Both the position numbers and the translations under genes were made by a program. The notes beneath the pieces are model-generated. The model saw nothing but the letters and a program-made list of their open reading frames with translations, had not been told where the DNA came from and did no database searches. From Burkholderia seminalis DSM 23518 (GTDB lineage Bacteria > Pseudomonadota > Gammaproteobacteria > Burkholderiales > Burkholderiaceae), in contig NZ_CADFDK010000001.1 of the NCBI RefSeq assembly GCF_902832885.1, positions 434,001 to 498,000 on the forward strand: DNA of 64,000 nt. The letters run 5' to 3'. Of this stretch, positions 31,228-40,266 are shown piece by piece (position 1 is the stretch's first letter; each line of letters begins with the position of its first letter).

Positions 31228-32439
31228 ATGACCCGTTCAAGTTCGCAGAATGCCCAGCCGGGCACACCAAATCGCGAAGATTATAGCCCAAGCGATCGGC
31301 CCGCCGACGCTGCGTCGGGGGATTCCCTCGATGACGATCTGGCCGGCGACGTCATGCAGCCGCCCGTCGTACCGTCCGCGGCGGTCGACGAGGCGCCGCG
31401 CGTCGTCGAAGTGCCGCTGTCGCTCGCGGGCGAGCGCCTCGACAAGGCGCTTGCCCAGCTGTTCCCCGAATTCTCCCGCAGCCGCCTGCAGAGCTGGATC
31501 GAGGCGCAGCGCGTGCTCGTCGACGGCGCGCCGGCGAAGATCCGCCAGCCGGTGCCGCTCGGTGCCAAGATCGCGCTCGTGCCCGACCTGCTGCCCGAGC
31601 AGCTCGCGTTCACGCCGGAGCCGGTGCCGCTCGACGTGATCTACGAGGACGACGCGCTCGTCGTGATCAACAAGCCGGCCGGCCTCGTCGTGCATCCGGC
31701 CGCCGGCAACTGGAGCGGCACGATGCTCAACGGGCTGCTGCATCGCTACGGCGACGCGGCGGCCGGCCTGCCGCGCGCGGGAATCGTCCACCGGCTCGAC
31801 AAGGAAACCTCCGGCCTGATGGTGGTGGCGCGCACGCTGGCCGCGCAGACGGACCTCGTGCGGCAGTTGCAGGCCCGCACGGTGAAGCGCCGCTACTTCG
31901 CGCTCGTGTGGGGCACGATGCCCGAGGAAGGCACGATCGACGCGCCGATCGGCCGCGATCCGCGCGAGCGCACGCGCATGGCCGTCGTCACCGGCGCGTC
32001 GGGCAAGCCGGCCCGCACGCATTTCCGTACGGTTGACACATGTCTGTGGCAACGTCAGCCGGTGTCGGCGATCCAGTGCGATCTCGAAACCGGCCGCACG
32101 CACCAGATCCGCGTGCACTGCGCGCACATCGGGCACCCGCTGCTCGGCGATCCCGTCTACGGGCGCGCGCGCGGCAAGCGTTCGGTCACGCCGCTGCCGG
32201 ACGGCTTCGCGCGACAGGCGCTGCATGCGTGGCGGCTCGGCCTCGTGCATCCGGTCACGGGCAAGGCGATGCAATGGCGCTGTCCGTTGCCGGACGACCT
32301 GAACACGCTCGTCGCGGCGCTCGGTTTCGGGCAGGGCGACGAGGAATTCGACGACGACGATGGTGTCTACGACGATGACGATTTCGGCGGCGAGTATCAC
32401 GATGACGAGCCGTACCTGGAAGACGACGAGGAGGCGTGA
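31228..32439 (+). CDS. rluD: 23S rRNA pseudouridine synthase RluD
   Basis: 403 residues. An acidic low-complexity head (1-60) is followed by an S4 domain (about 65-125) with [23 protein letters not shown] and a RluA-type catalytic domain. The catalytic Asp is D191 in [17 protein letters not shown]. RluD makes pseudouridines 1911, 1915 and 1917 in helix 69. The C-terminus (about 369-403) is an unusual run of Asp and Glu with few other residues. It overlaps the next gene's start region, with pgeF beginning at the next base. Confidence 0.94.
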   Translation: MTRSSSQNAQPGTPNREDYSPSDRPADAASGDSLDDDLAGDVMQPPVVPSAAVDEAPRVVEVPLSLAGERLDKALAQLFPEFSRSRLQSWIEAQRVLVDGAPAKIRQPVPLGAKIALVPDLLPEQLAFTPEPVPLDVIYEDDALVVINKPAGLVVHPAAGNWSGTMLNGLLHRYGDAAAGLPRAGIVHRLDKETSGLMVVARTLAAQTDLVRQLQARTVKRRYFALVWGTMPEEGTIDAPIGRDPRERTRMAVVTGASGKPARTHFRTVDTCLWQRQPVSAIQCDLETGRTHQIRVHCAHIGHPLLGDPVYGRARGKRSVTPLPDGFARQALHAWRLGLVHPVTGKAMQWRCPLPDDLNTLVAALGFGQGDEEFDDDDGVYDDDDFGGEYHDDEPYLEDDEEA

Positions 32440-33285
32440 GTGCCGATGACGAACCTGGCGCCGTTGACGTGGCAGGACTGCGTGCAGCCCGACTGGCAGG
32501 TGTCGCCGCGCGTGCGCGCGCTGATCACGACGCGCGACGGCGGTGTGAGCGAAGGCCCTTACGGGCGCTGGCAGGAGGGAGAGGCGCGGCCGGGCGGGAT
32601 GAATCTCGGCCTGCATACCGGTGACGATCCGGCCCGTGTCGCCGCGAATCGCGCGCGTTTGCTCGCCCTCGCGGGCCAGTCGAGCGCCGCGTGGCTCGAG
32701 CAGGTTCACGGTGCGGACATCGTCCGCGCCGACGAGGTGATCGCGGCGGCGCCCGCGGCGGCTGCGCCGGTGCGGGCCGACGCGAGCGTCACGGACCGGG
32801 CCGGCGCCGTCTGCGTCGTGATGGTCGCGGATTGCCTGCCCGTGCTGTTGTGCGATGCGCAAGGCCGCGCGGTCGGCGCCGCGCACGCGGGCTGGCGCGG
32901 GCTCGCGGCCGGCATCGTCGAGCAGACCGCGGCTCGCGTCGCGGCGCGTGCCGGCGGCGCGACGGACACGCTGCATGCGTACCTGGGGCCGGCGATCGGC
33001 CCGCAGGCGTTCGAGGTCGGCGCGGACGTGCGCGACGCGTTTCTCGACACGGCTCCGCAGTCGGAGCATGATGAAACCGGGCTCGCGTTCGTTGCGATCG
33101 AGGGCGCGCCCGGCAAGTTTCTCGCCGATCTGTACGCGCTCGCGCGCTTGCGTCTCGCCCGTGCGGGCGTCGCGCACGTGAGCGGCGGGGCGGCTTGCAC
33201 GGTCACCGAACAGGCACGCTTCTATTCGTACCGCCGCGATCGCGTGACGGGCCGCATGGCAGCGGCGATCTGGCTGGCCGATTGA
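32440..33285 (+). CDS. pgeF: peptidoglycan editing factor PgeF (YfiH/DUF152 family)
   Basis: 281 residues from GTG at 32440, 5 bp after AGGAGG; ATG 32446 is an alternative two codons on. The motif HAGWRGLAAGIVEQT with its metal-binding His, QVHGADIV near residue 90 and the Cys in VADCLPVLLCD define the family once called multicopper polyphenol oxidase. PgeF removes wrongly incorporated L-serine from peptidoglycan precursors in E. coli. Immediately after rluD, an order conserved across proteobacteria, so translationally coupled. Confidence 0.92.
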   Translation: MPMTNLAPLTWQDCVQPDWQVSPRVRALITTRDGGVSEGPYGRWQEGEARPGGMNLGLHTGDDPARVAANRARLLALAGQSSAAWLEQVHGADIVRADEVIAAAPAAAAPVRADASVTDRAGAVCVVMVADCLPVLLCDAQGRAVGAAHAGWRGLAAGIVEQTAARVAARAGGATDTLHAYLGPAIGPQAFEVGADVRDAFLDTAPQSEHDETGLAFVAIEGAPGKFLADLYALARLRLARAGVAHVSGGAACTVTEQARFYSYRRDRVTGRMAAAIWLAD

Positions 33286-33645
33286 CGGCATGCGCATGCG
33301 TGCGGGATTTGCCGCGTCGCGAAATCGGGTTATCTCGATATTTAGACGGCACTGCGGCATCGCATGCGCAACTGAATGGAAAATCCCGAAGTCAAGCCGG
33401 ACAAAATGGTTTATGTTTCGCCGGAACCCTTGTCCCGCCTGTTGCACGCGGATTATCTCCGTGCAGAAATGTTCAGTGGTTTGACTTGGCGCTTCACATG
33501 GGGAAAACGATAATGATAAAAATACCGCACTGCGGCAGAATCTGGAGACGCCTCTCCAGAGCATGACGGCCCGGCTCGCAGCCGGCACGCCGCGCGCGAG
33601 CAGGATTTCACGATTGACGCTCACGAATCACCGGTAAGGCAGGTA
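33286..33645 (+). promoter_or_regulatory. phaC upstream control region
   Basis: This 360 bp gap is more AT-rich than its surroundings. It holds two exact copies of GCACTGCGGCA, at 33349-33359 and 33527-33537. A promoter-like pair TTCACA (33493-33498) and GATAAA (33515-33520) with a 16 bp spacer ends just before the second copy. A repressor such as PhaR bound there would block the start site; PhaR binding is inference. Confidence 0.45.
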
Positions 33646-35526
33646 ATGACAGCATCGAAAAATTCGTCGACGTCCGCTCAGGCGGGCACTTCCGCAGGCA
33701 GCACCGGTTTTGATCCGGCCGCCCAGCCGATGCAGCAGATGTTCGAGTCGTGGCTGAACGCGTGGCGCGGTTTTGCAGATCCGGCGCGCGCCGCGACTGC
33801 ATCGGCCACCGTCAATCCGTTCGCGACTTTCCAGTTTCCGGCTTCGTTTCCGTTCCAGATGCCGTCGATGCCCGATCTCGGTGGCCTCGCGGGGCTTGGC
33901 GGCATGGCGTCGCCGTTCGCGGGGCTGAAGCTGCCGGTTGCCGCGATTCCGCCGGAACGGCTCCAGGCGCTGCAGGCCGACTACGCGCGCGATTGCATGA
34001 CGCTGATGCAGCAGGCTGCCGCCGCGAAGCTCGAGGCCCCCGAACTGAAGGATCGCCGCTTCAGCGGCGACGCATGGAAGTCGTCGCCCGCGCATGCGTT
34101 CGCGGCTGCGTGGTATCTGCTCAACGCGCGTTACCTGCAGGAACTCGCCGACTCGCTTCAGACCGATCCGAAGACGCGCGAGCGCATCCGCTTCACGGTC
34201 CAGCAATGGACGGCCGCCGCCGCGCCGAGCAACTTCCTCGCACTTAATCCCGACGCGCAGAAATCGATTCTCGACACGCAGGGCGAGAGCCTGCGGCAGG
34301 GGATGATGAACCTGCTCGGCGACCTGCAGCGCGGCAAGATTTCGCAGACCGACGAATCGCAGTTCGTGGTCGGCAAGAACCTCGGGTGTACTGAAGGTGC
34401 GGTCGTCTACGAGAACGACCTGATCCAGCTGATCCAGTACACGCCGAAGACGGACAAGGTGTTCGAGCGGCCGTTGCTGATCGTCCCGCCGTGCATCAAC
34501 AAGTTCTACATCCTCGACCTGCAGCCCGAGAATTCGCTCGTCGCGCATGCGCTGTCGAACGGTCATCAGGTGTTCCTGGTGTCGTGGCGCAATGCGGACG
34601 CATCGGTCGCGCACAAGACGTGGGACGACTACATGAACGAAGGGCTGCTCGCGGCGATCGACGCCGTGCAGCAGGTCAGCGGCCGCGAGCAGATCAACAC
34701 GCTCGGCTTCTGCGTCGGCGGCACGATGCTCGCGACCGCGCTCGCGGTGCTTGCCGCGCGTGGCGAACATCCGGCCGCGTCGATGACGCTGCTCACCGCG
34801 ATGCTCGACTTCAGCGATACCGGCATCCTCGACGTGTTCGTCGACGAGGCGCACGTGCAGATGCGCGAGCAGACCATCGGCGGCAAGAACGGCACGCAAC
34901 CGGGGCTGATGCGCGGCGTCGAGTTCGCGAACACGTTCTCGTTCCTGCGTCCGAACGACCTCGTGTGGAACTACGTCGTCGACAACTACCTGAAGGGCCG
35001 CACGCCCGCGCCGTTCGACCTGCTGTACTGGAACAGCGATTCGACCAGCCTGCCGGGCCCGATGTACGCGTGGTACCTGCGCAATACCTATCTCGAGAAC
35101 AAGCTGCGCGAGCCGGGCGCGCTGACCGTATGCGGCGAATCCGTCGACCTGTCGCTGATCGACGTGCCGACCTTCATCTACGGTTCGCGCGAGGATCACA
35201 TCGTGCCGTGGCAGACGGCCTACGCGTCGACGTCGATCCTGTCGGGCCCGTTGAAATTCGTGCTCGGCGCGTCGGGGCATATCGCGGGCGTGATCAATCC
35301 GCCGGCGAAGAAGAAACGCAGCTACTGGGTCAACGACGACCTGCCCGAATCCGCGGACGACTGGTTCGCCGGTGCGGCCGAGCAGCCGGGCAGCTGGTGG
35401 CCGACGTGGGTCGAATGGCTCGATGCGTACGGCGGCCGCAAGGTGGCGCCGCCGGCCGAGGCGGGTTCCGCGCAGTTTCCGGTGATCGAGCCGGCACCCG
35501 GGCGCTACGTATTGCAGCGCGATTGA
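33646..35526 (+). CDS. phaC: class I poly(3-hydroxyalkanoate) synthase PhaC
   Basis: 626 residues. It polymerises (R)-3-hydroxyacyl-CoA into PHA on granule surfaces. The lipase-like box GFCVGG contains the catalytic C356; the late EDHIVPW and GASGHIAGVINPP supply the catalytic Asp and His. The length and single-gene form, with no phaE or phaR(Bacillus) partner, fit class I. The first 90 residues are low-complexity, rich in Ala, Ser and Phe. First gene of phaC-phaA-phaB-phaR. Confidence 0.97.
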   Translation: MTASKNSSTSAQAGTSAGSTGFDPAAQPMQQMFESWLNAWRGFADPARAATASATVNPFATFQFPASFPFQMPSMPDLGGLAGLGGMASPFAGLKLPVAAIPPERLQALQADYARDCMTLMQQAAAAKLEAPELKDRRFSGDAWKSSPAHAFAAAWYLLNARYLQELADSLQTDPKTRERIRFTVQQWTAAAAPSNFLALNPDAQKSILDTQGESLRQGMMNLLGDLQRGKISQTDESQFVVGKNLGCTEGAVVYENDLIQLIQYTPKTDKVFERPLLIVPPCINKFYILDLQPENSLVAHALSNGHQVFLVSWRNADASVAHKTWDDYMNEGLLAAIDAVQQVSGREQINTLGFCVGGTMLATALAVLAARGEHPAASMTLLTAMLDFSDTGILDVFVDEAHVQMREQTIGGKNGTQPGLMRGVEFANTFSFLRPNDLVWNYVVDNYLKGRTPAPFDLLYWNSDSTSLPGPMYAWYLRNTYLENKLREPGALTVCGESVDLSLIDVPTFIYGSREDHIVPWQTAYASTSILSGPLKFVLGASGHIAGVINPPAKKKRSYWVNDDLPESADDWFAGAAEQPGSWWPTWVEWLDAYGGRKVAPPAEAGSAQFPVIEPAPGRYVLQRD

Positions 35527-35532
35527 CGAAAA

Positions 35533-35574
35533 CCGGACAGCGGCGCACGCTGTCCGGAGCACCGCAGTTTTTTT
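35533..35574 (+). terminator. attenuator-like hairpin between phaC and phaA
   Basis: CCGGACAGCG and CGCTGTCCGG with GCGCA loop, a perfect 10 bp stem starting 6 bp after the phaC stop. Seven T follow at 35568-35574, separated by about 10 bases, so termination may be partial. Confidence 0.55.
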
Positions 35575-35625
35575 AACAGGGCCGGTAACGATGCGCCGTG
35601 TCGTGCGGGCCTGGAGGAAAGGGAA

Positions 35626-36807
35626 ATGACGGACGTAGTGATCGTATCGGCCGCGCGAACCGCGGTCGGCAAATTCGGCGGCTCGCTTGCGAAGATTGCA
35701 GCGCCGGAGCTGGGCGCGACGGTGATCCGCGCGGTGCTGGAGCGTGCGGGCGTGAAGCCCGATCAGGTCAGCGAAGTGATCATGGGCCAGGTGCTGACGG
35801 CCGGATCGGGGCAGAACCCGGCGCGGCAGTCGCTGATCAAGGCCGGGCTGCCGAACGCGGTGCCGGGGATGACGATCAACAAGGTGTGCGGCTCGGGCCT
35901 GAAGGCCGTGATGCTGGCGGCGAACGCGATCGTCGCGGGTGACGCGGACATCGTGATCGCGGGCGGCCAGGAGAACATGAGCGCGTCGCCGCACGTGCTG
36001 CCGGGCTCGCGCGACGGGTTCCGGATGGGCGACGCGAAGCTGGTCGACACGATGATCGTCGACGGCCTGTGGGACGTGTACAACCAGTACCACATGGGCA
36101 TCACGGCGGAGAACGTCGCGAAGGAATACGGGATCACGCGCGAGGAGCAGGACGCGTTCGCGGCGCTGTCGCAGAACAAGGCGGAAGCCGCGCAGAAGGC
36201 CGGCCGTTTCGACGACGAAATCGTGCCGGTGTCGATTCCGCAACGCAAGGGCGAGCCGCTGCAGTTCGCCACCGACGAATTCGTGCGTCACGGCGTGACG
36301 GCGGAATCGCTGGCCGGTCTGAAGCCGGCGTTCTCGAAGGACGGCTCGGTGACGGCGGCGAACGCGTCGGGGCTGAACGACGGGGCGGCGGCGGTGCTGG
36401 TGATGTCGGCGCAGAAGGCGGCGGCGCTCGGCCTGACGCCGCTGGCGCGGATCAAGGCGTACGCGAACGCGGGCGTGGATCCGAGCGTGATGGGCATGGG
36501 CCCGGTACCGGCGTCGCGCCGGTGCCTGGAGCGCGCGGGCTGGACGCCGGGCGACCTGGACCTGATGGAAATCAACGAGGCGTTCGCGGCGCAGGCGCTG
36601 GCGGTGCACAAGCAGATGGGCTGGGACACGTCGAAGGTGAACGTGAACGGCGGGGCGATCGCGATCGGCCATCCGATCGGCGCGTCGGGCTGCCGGATTC
36701 TGGTGACGCTGCTGCACGAGATGGCCAAGCGCGACGCGAAGCGCGGGCTGGCGTCGCTGTGCATCGGCGGCGGGATGGGTGTCGCGCTCGCGGTCGAGCG
36801 CCCGTAA
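35626..36807 (+). CDS. phaA: acetyl-CoA C-acetyltransferase (beta-ketothiolase) PhaA
   Basis: 393 residues, the biosynthetic thiolase length. It condenses two acetyl-CoA to acetoacetyl-CoA. The acylated nucleophile is C88 in [11 protein letters not shown], and [15 protein letters not shown] and [10 protein letters not shown] hold the catalytic His and second Cys. The ATG follows GGAGGAAAGGGAA. It lies between phaC and phaB in the usual phaCAB order and supplies the first step of PHB synthesis. Confidence 0.96.
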   Translation: MTDVVIVSAARTAVGKFGGSLAKIAAPELGATVIRAVLERAGVKPDQVSEVIMGQVLTAGSGQNPARQSLIKAGLPNAVPGMTINKVCGSGLKAVMLAANAIVAGDADIVIAGGQENMSASPHVLPGSRDGFRMGDAKLVDTMIVDGLWDVYNQYHMGITAENVAKEYGITREEQDAFAALSQNKAEAAQKAGRFDDEIVPVSIPQRKGEPLQFATDEFVRHGVTAESLAGLKPAFSKDGSVTAANASGLNDGAAAVLVMSAQKAAALGLTPLARIKAYANAGVDPSVMGMGPVPASRRCLERAGWTPGDLDLMEINEAFAAQALAVHKQMGWDTSKVNVNGGAIAIGHPIGASGCRILVTLLHEMAKRDAKRGLASLCIGGGMGVALAVERP

Positions 36808-36838
36808 CCGGCTGTTCGTCACCGTCGAACCGAATCCG

Positions 36839-36870
36839 GGCGCCGGCCGATTGCGGCTTCGGCCGGCGCC
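36839..36870 (+). other. strong perfect hairpin between phaA and phaB
   Basis: GGCGCCGGCCGA and TCGGCCGGCGCC, a 12 bp stem with an 8-base loop, 32 bp after the phaA stop. There is no T tract, so it is more likely an mRNA processing or stability element than a terminator. Confidence 0.55.
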
Positions 36871-36927
36871 ACGTGAAGTCAGAGGGAGCCTCGATAGCTC
36901 TCGAAACCAAAAAATGGAGTGAGATTC

Positions 36928-37668
36928 ATGTCTCAGCGAATTGCGTACGTAACGGGCGGGATGGGCGGCATCGGCACCAGCATCTGCCAGCGTCTGTCGA
37001 AGGACGGCTTCAAGGTCGTCGCGGGTTGCGGCCCGAACTCGCCGCGCCGCGTGAAGTGGCTCGAGGACCAGAAGGCGCTCGGCTACGACTTCATCGCGTC
37101 GGAAGGCAACGTCGGCGACTGGGACTCGACCAAGGAAGCATTCGACAAGGTCAAGGCCGAAGTCGGCGAGATCGACGTGCTGGTCAACAACGCGGGCATC
37201 ACGCGCGACGTCGTGTTCCGCAAGATGACGCATGAAGACTGGACGGCCGTGATCGACACCAACCTGACGAGCCTCTTCAACGTGACGAAGCAGGTGATCG
37301 ACGGGATGGTCGAGCGTGGCTGGGGCCGCATCATCAACATTTCGTCGGTGAACGGCCAGAAGGGGCAGTTCGGCCAGACCAACTACTCGACCGCGAAGGC
37401 CGGCATTCACGGCTTCACGATGTCGCTCGCGCAGGAAGTCGCGACGAAGGGCGTGACGGTCAACACCGTGTCGCCGGGCTACATCGGCACCGACATGGTG
37501 AAGGCGATCCGTCCCGACGTGCTCGAGAAGATCGTCGCGACGATCCCGGTGCGGCGTCTGGGCGGCCCGGAGGAAATCGGCTCGATCGTCGCGTGGCTCG
37601 CGTCGAACGATTCCGGCTTCGCGACGGGCGCCGACTTCTCGCTGAACGGCGGCCTGCACATGGGCTGA
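36928..37668 (+). CDS. phaB: acetoacetyl-CoA reductase PhaB (NADPH)
   Basis: 246 residues from MSQRIAYVTGGMGGIG; the ATG at 36928 has GGAG 8 bp upstream, which decides it over a GTG 9 bp earlier. It is a short-chain dehydrogenase with Rossmann motif TGGMGGIG, NNAG (DVLVNNAGITRD) and catalytic YSTAK (in FGQTNYSTAKAGIHG). It reduces acetoacetyl-CoA to (R)-3-hydroxybutyryl-CoA, the PhaC substrate. Confidence 0.96.
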   Translation: MSQRIAYVTGGMGGIGTSICQRLSKDGFKVVAGCGPNSPRRVKWLEDQKALGYDFIASEGNVGDWDSTKEAFDKVKAEVGEIDVLVNNAGITRDVVFRKMTHEDWTAVIDTNLTSLFNVTKQVIDGMVERGWGRIINISSVNGQKGQFGQTNYSTAKAGIHGFTMSLAQEVATKGVTVNTVSPGYIGTDMVKAIRPDVLEKIVATIPVRRLGGPEEIGSIVAWLASNDSGFATGADFSLNGGLHMG

Positions 37669-37674
37669 CGCCCG

Positions 37675-37703
37675 GGCTGCGCGGGCCGGGTGGCCGCGCA
37701 GCC
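37675..37703 (+). other. perfect hairpin between phaB and phaR
   Basis: GGCTGCGCGG and CCGCGCAGCC with a 9-base loop, 6 bp after the phaB stop and without a T tract. Confidence 0.45.
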
Positions 37704-37792
37704 GGGTGGGTTCCGAAGGCCCCCGCCTCCCGGATTCGGGCGGCGGGGATTCGTCACTTGCGCTTGCGCTACGCTGCACTGAAAGGCGTTAC

Positions 37793-38359
37793 ATGACTAC
37801 TACAAAGAAGACTGCCGAACGGCTCATCAAGAAGTACCCGAACCGCCGGCTCTACGATACCGAGACAAGCACGTACATTACGCTCACGGACGTCAAGCAG
37901 CTCGTGCTGGAGCAGGAGGACTTCAAGGTCGTCGATGCGAAATCCAACGAAGACCTGACGCGCAGCATCCTCCTGCAGATCATCCTCGAAGAGGAAAGCG
38001 GCGGCGTGCCGATGTTCTCGTCGTCGATGCTGTCGCAAATCATCCGTTTCTACGGCCATGCGATGCAGGGCATGATGGGCACGTACCTGGAAAAGAACAT
38101 CCAGGCGTTCATCGACATCCAGAACAAGCTCGCGGATCAGTCGAAGAACCTGTACGACACCAACGCGATGAATCCGGAAGTCTGGTCGCAGTTCATGAAC
38201 ATGCAGGCGCCGATGATGCAGGGGATGATGACCAGCTACATCGAGCAGTCGAAGAACATGTTCGTGCAGATGCAGGAGCAGATGCAGAACCAGGCGAAGT
38301 CGATGTTCAGTACGTTCCCGTTCAAGCAGCCGGGTGCGTCGGAGCCGGAAAAGAAGTAA
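37793..38359 (+). CDS. phaR: PHA synthesis repressor PhaR
   Basis: 188 residues from MTTTKKTAERLIKKYPN; the frame is open upstream but the family starts here. The N-terminal PHB accumulation regulatory domain (about 8-70) has KKYPNRRLYDTETSTYITL and DVKQLVLEQEDFKVVDAKS. The Gln/Met-rich C-terminal part can bind PHA granules. PhaR represses phasin and synthesis genes until granules titrate it away. No phasin gene is in the window. Confidence 0.95.
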   Translation: MTTTKKTAERLIKKYPNRRLYDTETSTYITLTDVKQLVLEQEDFKVVDAKSNEDLTRSILLQIILEEESGGVPMFSSSMLSQIIRFYGHAMQGMMGTYLEKNIQAFIDIQNKLADQSKNLYDTNAMNPEVWSQFMNMQAPMMQGMMTSYIEQSKNMFVQMQEQMQNQAKSMFSTFPFKQPGASEPEKK

Positions 38360-38768
38360 TTAATCGTGGCGCGGCACGCCGGCCGCGGCGGCGCGAGCCG
38401 TCGGGCGACGGGGCCGCGAAGCAGCGCGCGCAGCGCAGCCGATCGTGTGTTCGGGCATGACGATGCGCGGCCGCTGCCTGCCGTGAGATGCCGCCGACGG
38501 TCGTTCATGATCGTCGGCACCGATGCGCGTGCCGGGCAACGGCGTGCATGACCGTCGTCCAGTCGATCGAGATCCCGTCATCAACGAATGAAAGCCGGGG
38601 TGCGCTGCGCCGGAGCGCGTGCGTTCGCACCGCGGCGCGGGGTGTGTGCCTGTCGCACCCGAAGCGGCGCTGCACGGTGACGCACGGTACCGGTACCGGT
38701 TGCGACGATACAGGCGATGCCGCGTCGACCCGGCGCGACCAAGAACAACAAACCGATTGAGAGAGCGC
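38360..38768. other. gap between phaR and the LprI-like gene
   Basis: 409 bp of GC-rich sequence. Short frames on both strands have no family-like sequence and no ribosome sites. No terminator after phaR is obvious. I see no supported gene or RNA here. Confidence 0.5.
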
Positions 38769-39614
38769 ATGCGAGGGATTCGAATGGCATCGGCCGGCCG
38801 GCTCGCCGGTCTTGCTTCGATGTTCATGTGTGGCATGGGCCTGGCCTTGCCGGCCCTGGCGATCGATTGCGCGAAGGCCGTGCAACCGGTCGAGAAGCGC
38901 ATCTGCGCGAGCCCCGCGCTGCGGGCAGCCGACGCGAGGATGAATACGGCCTATGCGGGCGCGCTGAAGGCCGCGCCGGACGCCGCGATCCGCGACATGC
39001 TCGTGCGCAGCCAGCGGCGCTGGATCGGCGCACGCAACAACCGACTCGACGCCGATTACGATGGCCATCCGATGGCGGTCGACGAAGTGCGCAAGGCCAT
39101 CGATCGGCGCACGGCGATGCTGGCCGATCGGTCGGCCAAAGGGCTGATCGCGCGGGCGCTGGCCGAGCGGCAGTGGCTCGCGAAATATACGGGCGGCCCG
39201 TTGACCGGTTTCGATGGCAACTGCGATTTCATTCCGGACGACGCGAGCGGCACGCACGTGTCCTACGCGTGCTTCGGCGCGGTCCACGTGCAGCATCGTG
39301 CGCGGATCTGCAGCCAGAGCGAGGACTGGGCGACCGGCGCGGTCTATCAATACCGCTCGGTGAGTGCGACCGTCGGCGGGAAGGTGCATCCGGTGGCGTT
39401 CTGCGAGGCGCAGGCGCATGCGCAATCGTGCGATGACGGCGGCGCGCAGTCAGGATGGGTACGGGCCGGTGCGTCCGGCGTGGATGGCCGCGCGCCTGCG
39501 CCGGCCGCGGGCATGCCGCAACTGGATGCGGAAATGTGGCCGATCGGCGACGGCGACGATGCAGTGTGGTTCGAGCGGTGTCTGACTGCGCCGGTGTTTC
39601 CGGATGCGCGGTGA
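38769..39614 (+). CDS. secreted LprI-like (DUF1311) domain protein
   Basis: 281 residues from ATG 38769; ATG 38784 (276 residues) has a better GAGG ribosome site and is the main alternative. A signal peptide ends near ALPALA. The mature N-terminus has IDCAKAVQPVEKRICASPALRAAD and YAGALKAAP with two Cys, the pattern of the LprI/DUF1311 lysozyme-inhibitor-like domain. The second half has further Cys pairs (GNCDF, SYACF, RICSQ, AFCEA, QSCDD, ERCLT) and no clear family. Exported by inference. Inhibition of lysozyme is known only for Mycobacterium LprI, so this is a domain call and not a proven function. Confidence 0.75.
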   Translation: MRGIRMASAGRLAGLASMFMCGMGLALPALAIDCAKAVQPVEKRICASPALRAADARMNTAYAGALKAAPDAAIRDMLVRSQRRWIGARNNRLDADYDGHPMAVDEVRKAIDRRTAMLADRSAKGLIARALAERQWLAKYTGGPLTGFDGNCDFIPDDASGTHVSYACFGAVHVQHRARICSQSEDWATGAVYQYRSVSATVGGKVHPVAFCEAQAHAQSCDDGGAQSGWVRAGASGVDGRAPAPAAGMPQLDAEMWPIGDGDDAVWFERCLTAPVFPDAR

Positions 39615-39638
39615 CGCGCAACGCTTCATGTTCCTGCA

Positions 39639-39668
39639 CGGCCCGCGATCGCGGGCCGGGTCGTTTTT
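39639..39668 (+). terminator. terminator after the LprI-like gene
   Basis: Perfect 20 bp palindrome with arms CGGCCCGCGA and TCGCGGGCCG, followed after five bases by five T. Starts 25 bp after the stop. Confidence 0.7.
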
Positions 39669-39782
39669 CGTCGGCAGGGGTTTCGTGCGCAGCCGATGTC
39701 GATCGATCATCGACTGCGATGTCGCGCACGCGTGCGCTGCGTGGTCATCGGTTCAGGCCGATGGCATGCGTTGCAGCGGTGC

Positions 39783-40037
39783 TCAGTGCGCGGGACCGAA
39801 GTCCTGATCGTCGTCCGGCGGAGGAAGGTCGAGCACGAGCTTGACGGCGCAGTAGTTCGCCTTGAGCGAAAACACGCGGCCGATCACGAGGAACGTCTGT
39901 CGAGAATGCTCGAGCTCGACGAAGTCGCCCGGTTGCGGCACATGCGCGCCCTGGTCGTAGGAGAAACTGGTGCTGGTTTGCTCGCCGACGGCTTCCGCTG
40001 CGTGTTCGGTGAATTCGATCGTGATGTGGGTGGTCAT
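39783..40037 (-). CDS. small hypothetical protein
   Basis: 84 residues from MTTHITIEFTEHAAE; a longer frame to 40280 exists but the added part is not protein-like. Sequence contains GDFVELEHSRQTFLVIGRVFSLKANYCAVKLVLDL and an acidic end. The beta-rich look and FVELE-x(6)-FLVIGRVF pattern suggest a small beta-barrel or SH3-like fold, but no family is recognised. Gene lies alone between the LprI-like gene and the M16 pair. Confidence 0.6.
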   Translation of the reverse strand: MTTHITIEFTEHAAEAVGEQTSTSFSYDQGAHVPQPGDFVELEHSRQTFLVIGRVFSLKANYCAVKLVLDLPPPDDDQDFGPAH

Positions 40038-40266
40038 GCGAGCCCCGTCATGGGTGGTGTGAAGCGGTTGGAGGTTCCGATTCTCGCATAACGGCGCCTC
40101 GCGTCCGGGGCGATTGTCGTGCGCCGGGCTCCGGCGCACTCGAGTCCGCACGCGTCGAGGATGTTCCACGAGCGCTGCAGCGAACCTCCCGTTGGAGAGC
40201 CGTGGCAGTGCGATGGCGGCGGCCCGGCCGAAGCCGGGCGCGGCGCGGAACGAAGCGAGGTTGCGG

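Noticed and set aside
33195-33566. 123-residue frame before phaC
   Set aside because: Starts inside pgeF in another frame and covers the regulatory gap; no domain features.
33628-37779. 1383-residue open frame on the minus strand across phaC, phaA and phaB
   Set aside because: It is the mirror of high-GC coding sequence on the plus strand, with no family-like sequence and no start context; the plus-strand genes are certain.
40222-40239. Hairpin GCCCGGC/GCCGGGC with CGAA loop downstream of the M16 pair
   Set aside because: No T tract on the coding strand, so a terminator call is not supported.
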